DNA from: Anaerococcus sp. Marseille-Q7828
GTDB lineage: Bacteria > Bacillota > Clostridia > Tissierellales > Peptoniphilaceae
Length of the DNA stretch: 64,000 nt
Reading direction: 5' to 3'
Assembly: GCF_949769285.1 (NCBI RefSeq)
Contig: NZ_OX458331.1
Coordinates: 1,302,001 to 1,366,000, forward strand
Each line of letters opens with the position of its first letter. The first letter of the stretch is position 1. The position numbers and the translations under genes were made by a program. The notes beneath the pieces were generated by a model. It had not been told where the DNA came from. It worked only from the letters and a program-made list of their open reading frames with translations, and searched no databases. This document shows, piece after piece, positions 49,430-57,876 of this stretch.

Positions 49430-51095
49430 TATTTTCTACTTCTGATATTACTGGTAATATCATAGGATCACGACCTAGTTCATTATATAAATAAGATTTT
49501 AAGTCTTCTCTAATTTGATATTTTATTTGACTTAAAGCTCTTATTTCTTCTTTTTGACATTTTTCAACAGATCTTAGTACTACTTCTTTTGAGTTTTCTA
49601 TAATATCTTGGTTTTCTTTTACATATACAAAACCACGAGATACTATTTCTGGACCTGCAAGTAGAGCTTGGGTATTTCTATCAAAAGTGATGGATACAAC
49701 CATAAGACCATCTTCTGATAGGTGTTTTCTATCTTTAAGGACAATATTGCCTACATCACCAATACCAGAACCATCTACCAAGACTTTGCCAGCTGTTACT
49801 TTTCCTGATACTTTTGCTGATTTTTTAGTAAACTCTAGCACATCGCCATTTTCTAGAATAAATATTTTATCTTTATCCATTCCCATATCTTCGGCTATCT
49901 GTTGGTGAGTTTGTAATTGACGAGCCTCACCATGGGCAGGTAGTAGATATTTTGGTGTAGTTAGTTGGTACATTAATTTTATTTCTTCTTGGCAAGCATG
50001 ACCTGATGCATGGACTTTTGCTAGAGATGCGTATATTATATTTACACCAATCTTTGTAAGTTTGTTAATGGTATTATTGATAGCTATCTCGTTACCTGGA
50101 ATTGCTGATGAAGAAAGTATTACAGTATCTGTTTCATTTAGGTGAATTTGTTTGTGTTCTCCATTAGCCATTCTTGTTAGTGCTGATAGCGGCTCACCTT
50201 GAGTACCTGTTGAAAGAACAACTATCTCATCATCAGCATAAGATTTGATATTTTTCATATCAATTAGTGTATTGCTCTTAACTTTTAAATATCCCAAATC
50301 GCTAGCAATCTTAACGTTATTTAGCATAGATCTACCAGAAAGTGCAACTTTTCTGTTATATTTTTCGGCCGCATATATTACTTGTTGAACTCTATGAAGG
50401 TTACTTGCAAAGGTAGCAACAATTATCCTGCCACTTACTTGACCGAAAATCCTTATAAAAGTATCTCCAACTTCTTTTTCACTAAGTGAGTGACCAGGTC
50501 TTTCAACGTTTGTACTATCTGCATAAACTGCTAGTAAGCCTTTTTTACCTAGTTCTGCTAGCCTTTGTATATCTGTTGGATCACCATCAATTGGTGTAAA
50601 GTCCATTTTAAAGTCACCTGTAAATAGGATTGTTCCTACAGGTGATTTAACTGCTATAGAACATGAATCTGGAATAGAGTGGCTTACTCTAATAAATTCT
50701 ACACTTAATTCGCCAACATTAACCTTATTATTGACGTTTACCATTTTGATTCTATTTGGATTTAATCCATGTTCTTTAAATTTGTTTTCTAATAGACCTT
50801 TTGTTAATTTTGAACAATATACATTTGTATCTACACTCTTTAAAAAATATGGAATAGCGCCAATATGGTCTTCGTGCCCGTGGGTTACAAATATACCCCT
50901 TAGTTTATCCTTATTTTCTTCTACATAGGTAAAATCTGGTATTACTATATCTACCCCAAGCATATCTTGGTCAGGGAATGTAAGTCCACAGTCTATCATA
51001 ACCATGTCATTTCCGTATTCAACTACAGTACAGTTCTTACCAATTTCTTGCAATCCCCCGATAGGAATTAGCTTTAATTTCTTCTCATGTCTCAT
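49416..51095 (-). CDS. rnj: ribonuclease J
   Basis: A 559-residue metallo-beta-lactamase/beta-CASP nuclease with 5'-3' exo- and endonuclease activity for mRNA decay and RNA maturation. Metal-binding THGHEDHIGA (His72, His74, Asp76, His77), FTGDFKMDF, the beta-CASP motifs including VHASGHACQEE and LPAHGEARQ, and a C-terminal domain. Only one RNase J is seen here; whether it is J1 or J2 is undecided, but all catalytic residues are present. AAGGAG site; overlaps the Fur-family gene by 4 nt. Confidence 0.96.
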   Translation of the reverse strand: MRHEKKLKLIPIGGLQEIGKNCTVVEYGNDMVMIDCGLTFPDQDMLGVDIVIPDFTYVEENKDKLRGIFVTHGHEDHIGAIPYFLKSVDTNVYCSKLTKGLLENKFKEHGLNPNRIKMVNVNNKVNVGELSVEFIRVSHSIPDSCSIAVKSPVGTILFTGDFKMDFTPIDGDPTDIQRLAELGKKGLLAVYADSTNVERPGHSLSEKEVGDTFIRIFGQVSGRIIVATFASNLHRVQQVIYAAEKYNRKVALSGRSMLNNVKIASDLGYLKVKSNTLIDMKNIKSYADDEIVVLSTGTQGEPLSALTRMANGEHKQIHLNETDTVILSSSAIPGNEIAINNTINKLTKIGVNIIYASLAKVHASGHACQEEIKLMYQLTTPKYLLPAHGEARQLQTHQQIAEDMGMDKDKIFILENGDVLEFTKKSAKVSGKVTAGKVLVDGSGIGDVGNIVLKDRKHLSEDGLMVVSITFDRNTQALLAGPEIVSRGFVYVKENQDIIENSKEVVLRSVEKCQKEEIRALSQIKYQIREDLKSYLYNELGRDPMILPVISEVENNEIY

Positions 51096-51535
51096 TTATA
51101 CTCCTTAAGTTTTTGACATTCGGAGCATGTGCCATAAATTCTCAGAGAATAATATTTCATATCAAAATCATACGTATCTTTTAATGACTTTGTTAATTCA
51201 TTTTTATCTATACATTCATCTTCAATTATTTTCCCACAACTAGTACAAATAATATGATCGTGATGGTCATTTAATGAATCTATAAGCTCATAGGTGTAGG
51301 CATTGTCAGTAAATTCTTGTTTGTTAACAATACCCAATTCTTCAAAAATATTTAAAGTTCTATATATTGTTGCAATTCCTACTTGCTTATTATCCTCATG
51401 AACAATGGAAAATAGTTCTTCTGGTGTAACATGCTTTGGAGAGCTATCTTTTAAAACATTAAAAATAATCTCTCTTTGCTTTGTAAACTTTTGATTATGA
51501 TCTTCAAAAATTTTTCTAACTTCTTTAGTTTCCAT
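51092..51535 (-). CDS. Fur family metalloregulator
   Basis: About 147 residues. N-terminal winged helix (KFTKQREIIFNVL, then ATIYRTLNIFEELGIV) and a C-terminal dimerisation domain with HHDHIICTSCGK and a second CxxC (CSEC), which form the structural zinc site. The HHDH motif resembles Fur more than PerR, but Fur, Zur and PerR cannot be separated safely. The start may be three codons upstream (51544); I prefer 51535 because AAGGATGAAG then lies at a workable distance. It overlaps the DUF1292 gene and rnj. Confidence 0.88.
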   Translation of the reverse strand: METKEVRKIFEDHNQKFTKQREIIFNVLKDSSPKHVTPEELFSIVHEDNKQVGIATIYRTLNIFEELGIVNKQEFTDNAYTYELIDSLNDHHDHIICTSCGKIIEDECIDKNELTKSLKDTYDFDMKYYSLRIYGTCSECQKLKEYK

Positions 51536-51767
51536 TGTCTTCATCCTTCATTTCTTCATACAATTTGATGATTTCATCTAATTCTTCCTGATCATCTATA
51601 GCTTTAAATATAACTTCATCGTCATTATTTATTACTTCTGCTATAAGAATCAAATCATCATCTTCTTGTTGAAGGGCACAGTAATTTTTGTCATCTACTC
51701 CGAAAGTATCTATTATATTAAATTTGACTTCATTATTATCTTCATCATATAAAACAATACTATCCAT
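51525..51767 (-). CDS. yrzB: DUF1292 family protein (YrzB-like)
   Basis: An 80-residue, strongly acidic protein matching DUF1292: [21 protein letters not shown] followed by NYCALQQEDDDLILIAEV. The family is found next to alaS, ireB and ruvX across Firmicutes, as here; its function is unknown. GGAG site overlapping the end of ruvX (8-nt overlap). Confidence 0.88.
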   Translation of the reverse strand: MDSIVLYDEDNNEVKFNIIDTFGVDDKNYCALQQEDDDLILIAEVINNDDEVIFKAIDDQEELDEIIKLYEEMKDEDNGN

Positions 51768-52179
51768 TGTTTCTCCTGTCTAAATAGCTTTGCAAGATAA
51801 ATGTAGCTGCAATTTTATCTATATATTTCTTCCTATTTTCACGTCTTACATCCATATCAATAAGCACCCTTTCTGATTGAAGAGTGGTCATTCTTTCATC
51901 CTCATAAATAATCTCTTTGTCAGTTTGCTTTTTTAGCAAATCTACAAAACTCATTACTTTCATAGATTGAGGGCCTATGGAATTATTCATATTTTTAGGA
52001 AGACCTACCACAATTGTTTTTACATCTTCTTTTTCTATAATTTCAACTAGCCTTTGAATATCTAGGCTTGCTTTTTTTCTTTTTATTGTTTCTATAGGAT
52101 GAGCCATCAAAAACATAGGGTCGCTAAGAGCAACCCCAATAGTTTTATCACCTACATCCAGACCCATTATCCTAGTCAT
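51760..52179 (-). CDS. ruvX: Holliday junction resolvase-like YqgF/RuvX
   Basis: A 139-residue RNase H-fold protein: [17 protein letters not shown] at the start, [12 protein letters not shown], and [17 protein letters not shown] with the acidic residues. YqgF proteins are implicated in 16S rRNA 5' processing; the recombination role is based on fold. It overlaps ireB by 8 nt and the DUF1292 gene by 8 nt. Confidence 0.93.
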   Translation of the reverse strand: MTRIMGLDVGDKTIGVALSDPMFLMAHPIETIKRKKASLDIQRLVEIIEKEDVKTIVVGLPKNMNNSIGPQSMKVMSFVDLLKKQTDKEIIYEDERMTTLQSERVLIDMDVRRENRKKYIDKIAATFILQSYLDRRNNG

Positions 52180-52432
52180 TGATATAGCTATTTAATAATT
52201 CTTCAAGTATTTCATCTCTATCTACAACTCTTATTAGTTTACGAGCACCATTGTGAGCTGTAATATAGGTAGGATCCCCAGATAACAAATATCCAACGAT
52301 TTGCCCTGTTGGTTTATAACCTTTTTCTTCTAGGGCATTATAAACAGTAGTTAGAATATCTCTTATATCCTTTTGGTTATCTCTTTCAGGTTTAAAAGCA
52401 ATAGTTTCGTTAAAATTATTATTTTCAGTCAT
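52172..52432 (-). CDS. ireB: IreB family regulatory phosphoprotein
   Basis: An 86-residue protein of the DUF965/IreB (YrzL) family. It opens with a flexible tail containing FNETIAF, whose threonine corresponds to the region phosphorylated by the PASTA kinase IreK in Enterococcus, followed by [18 protein letters not shown] and [17 protein letters not shown]. It sits 12 nt after alaS, the standard alaS-ireB-ruvX order. The kinase itself is not in this window. Confidence 0.92.
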   Translation of the reverse strand: MTENNNFNETIAFKPERDNQKDIRDILTTVYNALEEKGYKPTGQIVGYLLSGDPTYITAHNGARKLIRVVDRDEILEELLNSYIND

Positions 52433-52444
52433 TTTAAAACTCCT

Positions 52445-55060
52445 CTATATAATCTGATGAGCTCTTTCTAAAGCAAGATCTACTTTAGAAATATCTTTTC
52501 CTCCAGCTTGTGCGAAGTTCTTTCTTCCTCCGCCGTTTCCACCAGTTAACTGACTTATCTCTCTTACTATTTTTCCTGCGTCATATCTATTAGTTAAACT
52601 ATCATCAACAGAAACCGTAAATATCAACTTATTATTACTTAGACTTGCAAAAACTATGACTAAATTATCAAATGTTTGTTTTAATCTATTTTCATAATCA
52701 CGCATCTGATCTGTAGTCGCATCTTCAAATTTATAAATAAGTAGATTTATATCATCTTTCTTCTCTACAGCTTTTTTTAATTGATCAAAAGTATCTTTGT
52801 TTGAAGATGATTTTAATCTTTTTATTTCTTCTTTTTGATTTGCGATTTCTTCTTTAATAGATTTGATTCTATTTTCAATTAAATCTTCTCTAGTTCCTAG
52901 ATCCGCAGCTATTTGTTCTAGGTCATCTTTTTGTTTTTGTAAAAGCTCATAAACTTTTTTACCGCTTATAGCTTCTATTCTACGAACGCCAGCAGAAACT
53001 GATGATTCGCTTATTATTTTTAACATTAAGATTTCAGATGAATTGTTTACATGGCATCCGCCACATAATTCTTTAGAATAATCTCCGATGGAAACGACCC
53101 TAACTTCGTCTTTGTACTTGTCCTCAAATAGTCCTATAGCTCCCATTTCTTGGGATTTTTTGAATGGGAGAATTTCTTTTGTTACATCTAACTGTTCTCT
53201 GATTTTTTCGTTAACTATATCTTCAATTTCTCTTTTTTGGCTAGCTGTAAGTGATCCATTATAGGTAAAATCAAATCTGAGTTTCTCATCATCTACTAGA
53301 GATCCTGCTTGGTTTATACTATCACCTAATACATCTCTGAGGGCTTGGTCTAATAAGTGAGTTGCTGAGTGATTTCTTGTTATATCTAAGCGACGAGTTT
53401 TACAAACTTCAAAAGTATATTCTTCATCAGTATGAATTTCACCATCTATGATTTCTACATAGTGGAAATAAATATCATTTTTCTTTTGAACATCGGTAAC
53501 TTTTGCCTTAGCATTATCACTATATATATAACCTATATCAGCTACTTCACCACCGCCTTCAGCATAAAATGAAGTCTTATCACTTACTACTATACCTTCT
53601 TGGCCCTCTTTTAGCGATTTTACTTGGCCATTTTCGTCAAATAAATTAGTAATTTTTGCATTAACTGATAAATTATCATAACCAATAAAGTCTGTTGGGT
53701 TGATTCCATCAGTAACTATATTATCAAGTGACCAACCAGCGTCTTTTTTCCTTGCATTACGAGCTTTTTCCCTTTGATCTTCCATCTCTTGATTAAATTT
53801 ATCTTCATCTACATCGTAATCTTGTTCATTTAATATTTCTTTAGTCAAATCAAGAGGGAATCCATAGGTATCATACAATTTGAAGGCTTCAGATCCATCT
53901 AAGATTTTTTTGCCATCTTCTTCCATTTCAGCTATTAGAGTATTTAATCTATCTAAACCTTGATCTATAGTTTTTTGGAACCTATCTTCTTCTTCGATGA
54001 TAACTTCGAGTATATGTTCTTTATTATCAGCTAATTCTTTGTATTCATCTTTATAGGAATCAATGACTTTATTTACAATCTTAGTTAAAAATTCGCCGTC
54101 TATACCAAGAAGCTTGCCGTGTCTATAGGCACGTCTGATAAGTCTTCTAAGGACATATCCACGTTTTTCATTTGATGGAACTACTCCATCTGAGACAAGG
54201 AATGTCATGGCCTTTACGTGGTCAGTGATAACTCTGATTGAAACATCATCTTTTGGATTTTCTTTATATGTTTTGCCTGATACTTTTTCTATTTCTCTTA
54301 TAATATCTTGAGCTATATCAACTTCAAAGATATTATCTTTTTCTTGGAGAATCATGGCAATTCTTTCAAGGCCCATGCCAGTATCAATATTTGGATGAGC
54401 TAGAGGTGTATAGTTACCTTCGCTATCTTTATTAAATTGAGTAAATACTAGATTCCATATCTCTAGAAATCTATCAGAATTGTCATTACCAGGAGCATTG
54501 TCATTTTCATCAACTGCCTTGCTAGGACCCCTGTCTACGAATATTTCTGAACATGGTCCACATGGACCAACTTCTAGCTCCCAAAAGTTTTCATCCTTAT
54601 CTTGACGTAGGATACGTTCTTTTGGCATGCCTACTTCATCTTTCCAAATGTTATAGGCTTCATCGTCATCTTTGTAGACAGTAACCCATAATAAATCCTT
54701 AGAAATTTCTAGGTGCTCAGTCAAATATTCATAAGCCCAAGTAATGGCCTCTTTTTTAAAATAATCTCCAAAAGAAAAGTTACCCAACATTTCAAAATAT
54801 GTTCCATGGCGTTCAGTTTTTCCAACTCTTTCTATATCTCCAGTTCGAACACATCTTTGTGAAGATGTTGCCCTATTATTTTTCATGCTTTCTTCACCAG
54901 TAAAATACTTCTTAAGTGGTGCCATACCTGCATTGATTAAAAGCAAAGATTCATCATCTTTTGGTATTAGGGAAAATGATTTTAAAATTGTGTGATTTTT
55001 TTCATTACCAAAAAAATCTATATAAGATTTTCTAAGTTCGTTAACTCCTAAGTTTTTCAT
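52445..55060 (-). CDS. alaS: alanyl-tRNA synthetase
   Basis: An 871-residue class II synthetase charging tRNA-Ala. Catalytic core with FFGNEKNHTIL, NAGMAPLKKYFTGEE, SSQRCVRTGDIERVG and HGTYFEMLGNFSFGDYFK; the editing domain has the NHSATHLL and CGGCHV zinc motifs that clear mischarged Ser and Gly; the C-Ala/DHHA1 domain ends the protein. A 20-nt overlap with the Rrf2 gene implies coupled expression. RqcH, also in the window, uses the Ala-tRNA it makes. Confidence 0.98.
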   Translation of the reverse strand: MKNLGVNELRKSYIDFFGNEKNHTILKSFSLIPKDDESLLLINAGMAPLKKYFTGEESMKNNRATSSQRCVRTGDIERVGKTERHGTYFEMLGNFSFGDYFKKEAITWAYEYLTEHLEISKDLLWVTVYKDDDEAYNIWKDEVGMPKERILRQDKDENFWELEVGPCGPCSEIFVDRGPSKAVDENDNAPGNDNSDRFLEIWNLVFTQFNKDSEGNYTPLAHPNIDTGMGLERIAMILQEKDNIFEVDIAQDIIREIEKVSGKTYKENPKDDVSIRVITDHVKAMTFLVSDGVVPSNEKRGYVLRRLIRRAYRHGKLLGIDGEFLTKIVNKVIDSYKDEYKELADNKEHILEVIIEEEDRFQKTIDQGLDRLNTLIAEMEEDGKKILDGSEAFKLYDTYGFPLDLTKEILNEQDYDVDEDKFNQEMEDQREKARNARKKDAGWSLDNIVTDGINPTDFIGYDNLSVNAKITNLFDENGQVKSLKEGQEGIVVSDKTSFYAEGGGEVADIGYIYSDNAKAKVTDVQKKNDIYFHYVEIIDGEIHTDEEYTFEVCKTRRLDITRNHSATHLLDQALRDVLGDSINQAGSLVDDEKLRFDFTYNGSLTASQKREIEDIVNEKIREQLDVTKEILPFKKSQEMGAIGLFEDKYKDEVRVVSIGDYSKELCGGCHVNNSSEILMLKIISESSVSAGVRRIEAISGKKVYELLQKQKDDLEQIAADLGTREDLIENRIKSIKEEIANQKEEIKRLKSSSNKDTFDQLKKAVEKKDDINLLIYKFEDATTDQMRDYENRLKQTFDNLVIVFASLSNNKLIFTVSVDDSLTNRYDAGKIVREISQLTGGNGGGRKNFAQAGGKDISKVDLALERAHQII

Positions 55061-55469
55061 CGACTCTCCTATTATTTTGATTTACCATAGTATCTAATGT
55101 TATGGAATCAATAGTATCATTTATAGCTTCATCTAATTTATTAAAGGCAAAATATGCCCTACATTCATTGTCACAATGACTACCATCTTCAAGGCAACCT
55201 GTTACATTAAAAGTACCCTCAAGAACTCTTAATACTTCACCAACTGTTATTTGATCAAGTTTTTTTACTAGCTTATATCCGCCTTTTGGACCCCTAGTGG
55301 ATTCAACTATATTAGCATTTTTAAGTAACCTTATGAGTTGTTCAAGGTAGTTATCTGACAAGTCAAGATTTTCTGATATTTCAGAAACAGGTATATATCC
55401 CCTATCTTCATTTTCTGCTAAGTAGCAAATAGCCCTTAGCCCATATTTACTTCTAGTTGATAATTTCAT
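55041..55469 (-). CDS. Rrf2 family regulator with three cysteines (IscR/CymR-like)
   Basis: A 142-residue winged-helix regulator: MKLSTRSKYGLRAICYLAEN, then YIPVSEISENLDLSDNYLEQ (recognition region) and TRGPKGGYKLVK (wing). Cys92, Cys99 and Cys103 (C-x6-C-x3-C) lie where IscR carries its [2Fe-2S] ligands, so iron-sulfur sensing is likely. In many clostridia an IscR-type gene precedes iscS, iscU, mnmA and alaS; here it abuts alaS with no iscSU between. Targets unknown. GGAG site. Confidence 0.88.
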   Translation of the reverse strand: MKLSTRSKYGLRAICYLAENEDRGYIPVSEISENLDLSDNYLEQLIRLLKNANIVESTRGPKGGYKLVKKLDQITVGEVLRVLEGTFNVTGCLEDGSHCDNECRAYFAFNKLDEAINDTIDSITLDTMVNQNNRRVDEKLRS

Positions 55470-55477
55470 TATATCTC

Positions 55478-56098
55478 CTATACAGTTATCAAATCTTTAA
55501 GAGATTGATAAAATTTCTCTCCAATTCCATTTACATTTTTTATATCTTCAATAGTTTCAAATTTGTTAGATTCTCTATATTCTAAGATAGAATCAGCTCT
55601 CTTGTCTCCAATATTTGGCAAGGACATCAATTCTTCCTTGCTGGCCTTATTGATATTTATTTTATCCTTACTAGAGTCTTTGCTATCAGAAGTTATGATT
55701 GGTATTGTATCAGCAGTATCATCTGAACTTATTTCATAGATACTAGGTATGTATATTTTCATCTCATCTTCAAGCTTCATGGCAAGGTTTAAATCTTTTG
55801 CGTTTGCATTTTCTGTCAAACCACCAGCTTTTTTGATCAAATCATCAAGCCTGTCGCCATCTTCAAATTCGTAGACACCTTCTTTACTAATCTCACCAGA
55901 AATGTAGACTTTCATTTCATTTATTTCAACGTTTTCGTCTTCATCTGCAGGTGATAATGCATCAGAGGATGTATCAAGTAAAGAAATTTCTGATCCTAAT
56001 AAATCATCTTCGTTATTCTTGACATAGTTATTAGCAAATAAAGCCACAACAACTATGATTAGACCCATTATAATTTTATCTTTTCTCTTATCATCCAT
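55478..56098 (-). CDS. comEA: ComEA-like DNA-binding protein (SLBB and helix-hairpin-helix)
   Basis: A 206-residue membrane-anchored protein: N-terminal transmembrane helix (about 10-26), acidic linker, SLBB domain (VYISGEISKEGVYEFEDGDRL, about 68-120) and a C-terminal double helix-hairpin-helix (ININKASKEELMSLPNIGDKRADSIL). This is the ComEA architecture, the receptor for DNA in competence. comEC and comF are not beside it. The ribosome binding site is poor (AGG at 10 nt). Confidence 0.9.
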   Translation of the reverse strand: MDDKRKDKIIMGLIIVVVALFANNYVKNNEDDLLGSEISLLDTSSDALSPADEDENVEINEMKVYISGEISKEGVYEFEDGDRLDDLIKKAGGLTENANAKDLNLAMKLEDEMKIYIPSIYEISSDDTADTIPIITSDSKDSSKDKININKASKEELMSLPNIGDKRADSILEYRESNKFETIEDIKNVNGIGEKFYQSLKDLITV

Positions 56099-56126
56099 TT
56101 TGAAAACCTAGCAATTTATGAGAAGA

Positions 56127-56435
56127 TTATTCTTCCCATAAATCGTCTATTCCATAAAATTCCCTTTGTCTTTGTGTGAAGATATGAACTATAATATCAT
56201 CTGCATCCATTAGTATCCATTCTCCTTCACGCAAACCTTCTTTAGATAGCAATTCATATCCGTTTTTATTAAGCTCTTCTTCAATATAGTCTGCTAGAGC
56301 TTTTGTTTGGATAACTGAAGTACCTGTTGCAATCACAAAGGTATCAGCAATAGAAGAATCGCTTAGTTCTAAAACATTAATATCTTCAGCTTTTCTATCA
56401 TCTAAAACTTTTAAAATAATATCTAATTTATTCAT
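56127..56435 (-). CDS. rsfS: ribosomal silencing factor RsfS
   Basis: A 102-residue RsfS/YbeB/Iojap protein that binds L14 and blocks subunit joining when nutrients are short. Motifs: DDRKAEDINVLELSD, DTFVIATGTSVIQTKALAD, EGLREGEWILMDADDIIVHIF and the ending REFYGIDDLWEE. It overlaps yqeK by 8 nt in the conserved nadD-yqeK-rsfS order. GGAG site. Confidence 0.96.
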   Translation of the reverse strand: MNKLDIILKVLDDRKAEDINVLELSDSSIADTFVIATGTSVIQTKALADYIEEELNKNGYELLSKEGLREGEWILMDADDIIVHIFTQRQREFYGIDDLWEE

Positions 56436-56982
56436 TTTTCTCCTTAATCAAATAGTTGTAAGCACTGATAGTAAGTGGATGAATCAAAATCTGCTTATTG
56501 GTCAAATAGATAATATTGTGACTTAAGCTAGATAGTACTGCTTGGTCTATATCTTTTTTAGCCAAATCTCTTAATTCATCTACGCCCGGATAAGATCTTT
56601 CAGGTTCTATGGCATCTGCTAGGTAAATTATTTTTTCTAATTCACTCATATTTTCTTTGCCCGTAGTGTGATATCTTATAGCATCAAGTACTTGGTCATT
56701 ATCTATATTATACACTTTTTTAGCTACTTCTGCTCCTAAAAAAGAATGCAAAACAGATTTATAATTGATAGTCTCAGAGCTTATATTAGCAGGAAATAAT
56801 TTTAGATACTTATCTTCGTTGTACTTTGCGCAATCGTGAAGTATTGCTGCAGTTTTAACCAAATCATCATCGATATTTTTATTTAGTTTAAGGGCGGTTT
56901 CCATTACTCTCTTGCAATGTTTGAACCTTTTTGATCCAATATCCTCTACCAAGCTATTTTCCCAATTTTTCAAATCATACAT
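56428..56982 (-). CDS. yqeK: HD-domain hydrolase YqeK
   Basis: A 184-residue HD-superfamily protein with His22, the ILHDCAKYNED motif (His49-Asp50) and a later conserved LADAIEPERSYPGVDELR. Bacillus and Staphylococcus YqeK hydrolyse diadenosine tetraphosphate to ADP. It overlaps nadD by 8 nt and rsfS by 8 nt. GGAG ribosome binding site, rather far (9 nt) from the ATG. Confidence 0.94.
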   Translation of the reverse strand: MYDLKNWENSLVEDIGSKRFKHCKRVMETALKLNKNIDDDLVKTAAILHDCAKYNEDKYLKLFPANISSETINYKSVLHSFLGAEVAKKVYNIDNDQVLDAIRYHTTGKENMSELEKIIYLADAIEPERSYPGVDELRDLAKKDIDQAVLSSLSHNIIYLTNKQILIHPLTISAYNYLIKEKNE

Positions 56983-57571
56983 ATAGATTGTGCTCTCCTA
57001 TAAAATCTATAACTTCATCAGTAACGAGGTATTTTATACTTTTACCCTCTTTTACCAAGCTTCTTATTAGGGTAGAAGATATGTTAATGTTTAAGTTGTT
57101 TATAAGATAGATTTCTTGGTTATCCTTTTTTATTTGATCAACTTTTTTCACAAGATCACTGTCACTATCGGTATTTGATCTTGTAAAGACAATTAACTTA
57201 TCATTTAAAATTTTTTCATAATTTTTCCAAGTATCTATTGTCATAAAAGAGTCTTCACCCATGATATAATAGAATTCATTTTCTGGATAAGTCTTTTTGA
57301 AATAATCTAAAGTTTCATGGGTATAAACCACATCATCATTTCTAGCTTCATAGGTGGAAAGCTCTACCCTTGGATTGTCAGCTATTGCTCTTTTTACCAT
57401 TTCAATCCTAAGGTCGGCCTTGGTTTTTTGTTTGTTTACTTTGTGTGGTGGATTGGAACTTGGAAGAATTATTATCTTATCTATGTCTAGGAAATTGAAC
57501 ACATTTTCCATGACTATTAGATGTCCAATATGGATTGGATCAAATGTTCCTCCATATAAACCAATTTTCAT
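56975..57571 (-). CDS. nadD: nicotinate-nucleotide adenylyltransferase
   Basis: A 198-residue NAD biosynthesis enzyme joining nicotinate mononucleotide and ATP. Nucleotidyltransferase motif GGTFDPIHIGHL (6-17), SSNPPHK, GEDSFMTIDTWK and the C-terminal ISSTLIRSL motif. It sits between yhbY and yqeK, the standard order. Its product pathway links to the NnrD repair enzyme elsewhere in the window only by metabolite. Confidence 0.97.
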   Translation of the reverse strand: MKIGLYGGTFDPIHIGHLIVMENVFNFLDIDKIIILPSSNPPHKVNKQKTKADLRIEMVKRAIADNPRVELSTYEARNDDVVYTHETLDYFKKTYPENEFYYIMGEDSFMTIDTWKNYEKILNDKLIVFTRSNTDSDSDLVKKVDQIKKDNQEIYLINNLNINISSTLIRSLVKEGKSIKYLVTDEVIDFIGEHNLYV

Positions 57572-57583
57572 AATATATCCTGA

Positions 57584-57868
57584 CTAAATATCGTATTTAT
57601 TGTCGTCATTTTTCCTATAGATAGTAATAATACTTCCTAGGTGATTGACAAACTCAGCATTCAATTCTTCTAATAGTGTTTTTACTATCTCATCTTGGTC
57701 ATCTAGGTTATTATTTAATACCTTGATTTTTATAAGTTCACGAGCCTCTAAGGCTTCGTCTATGGCTCCTATAGTTTCTTTAGTAAGTGAGTTTTTGCCT
57801 ATATTTATAACTGGCTTAAAATCATGGCTTTCTGCCTTTAATTTTGCTCTTTGTTTACCACTAATCAT
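57584..57868 (-). CDS. yhbY: YhbY family RNA-binding protein (CRM domain)
   Basis: A 94-residue CRM-domain protein: MISGKQRAKLKAESHDFKPV, the NIGKNSLTKE loop (GxxG-like) and ALEARELIKIKVL. E. coli YhbY associates with pre-50S particles. It lies 8 nt downstream of obg and 12 nt upstream of nadD. GGAG site. Confidence 0.94.
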   Translation of the reverse strand: MISGKQRAKLKAESHDFKPVINIGKNSLTKETIGAIDEALEARELIKIKVLNNNLDDQDEIVKTLLEELNAEFVNHLGSIITIYRKNDDNKYDI

Positions 57869-57876
57869 TATTTCTC

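Noticed and set aside
55041-55480. T-box leader for alaS
   Set aside because: alaS overlaps the Rrf2 gene, leaving no untranslated leader in which a T-box could lie.
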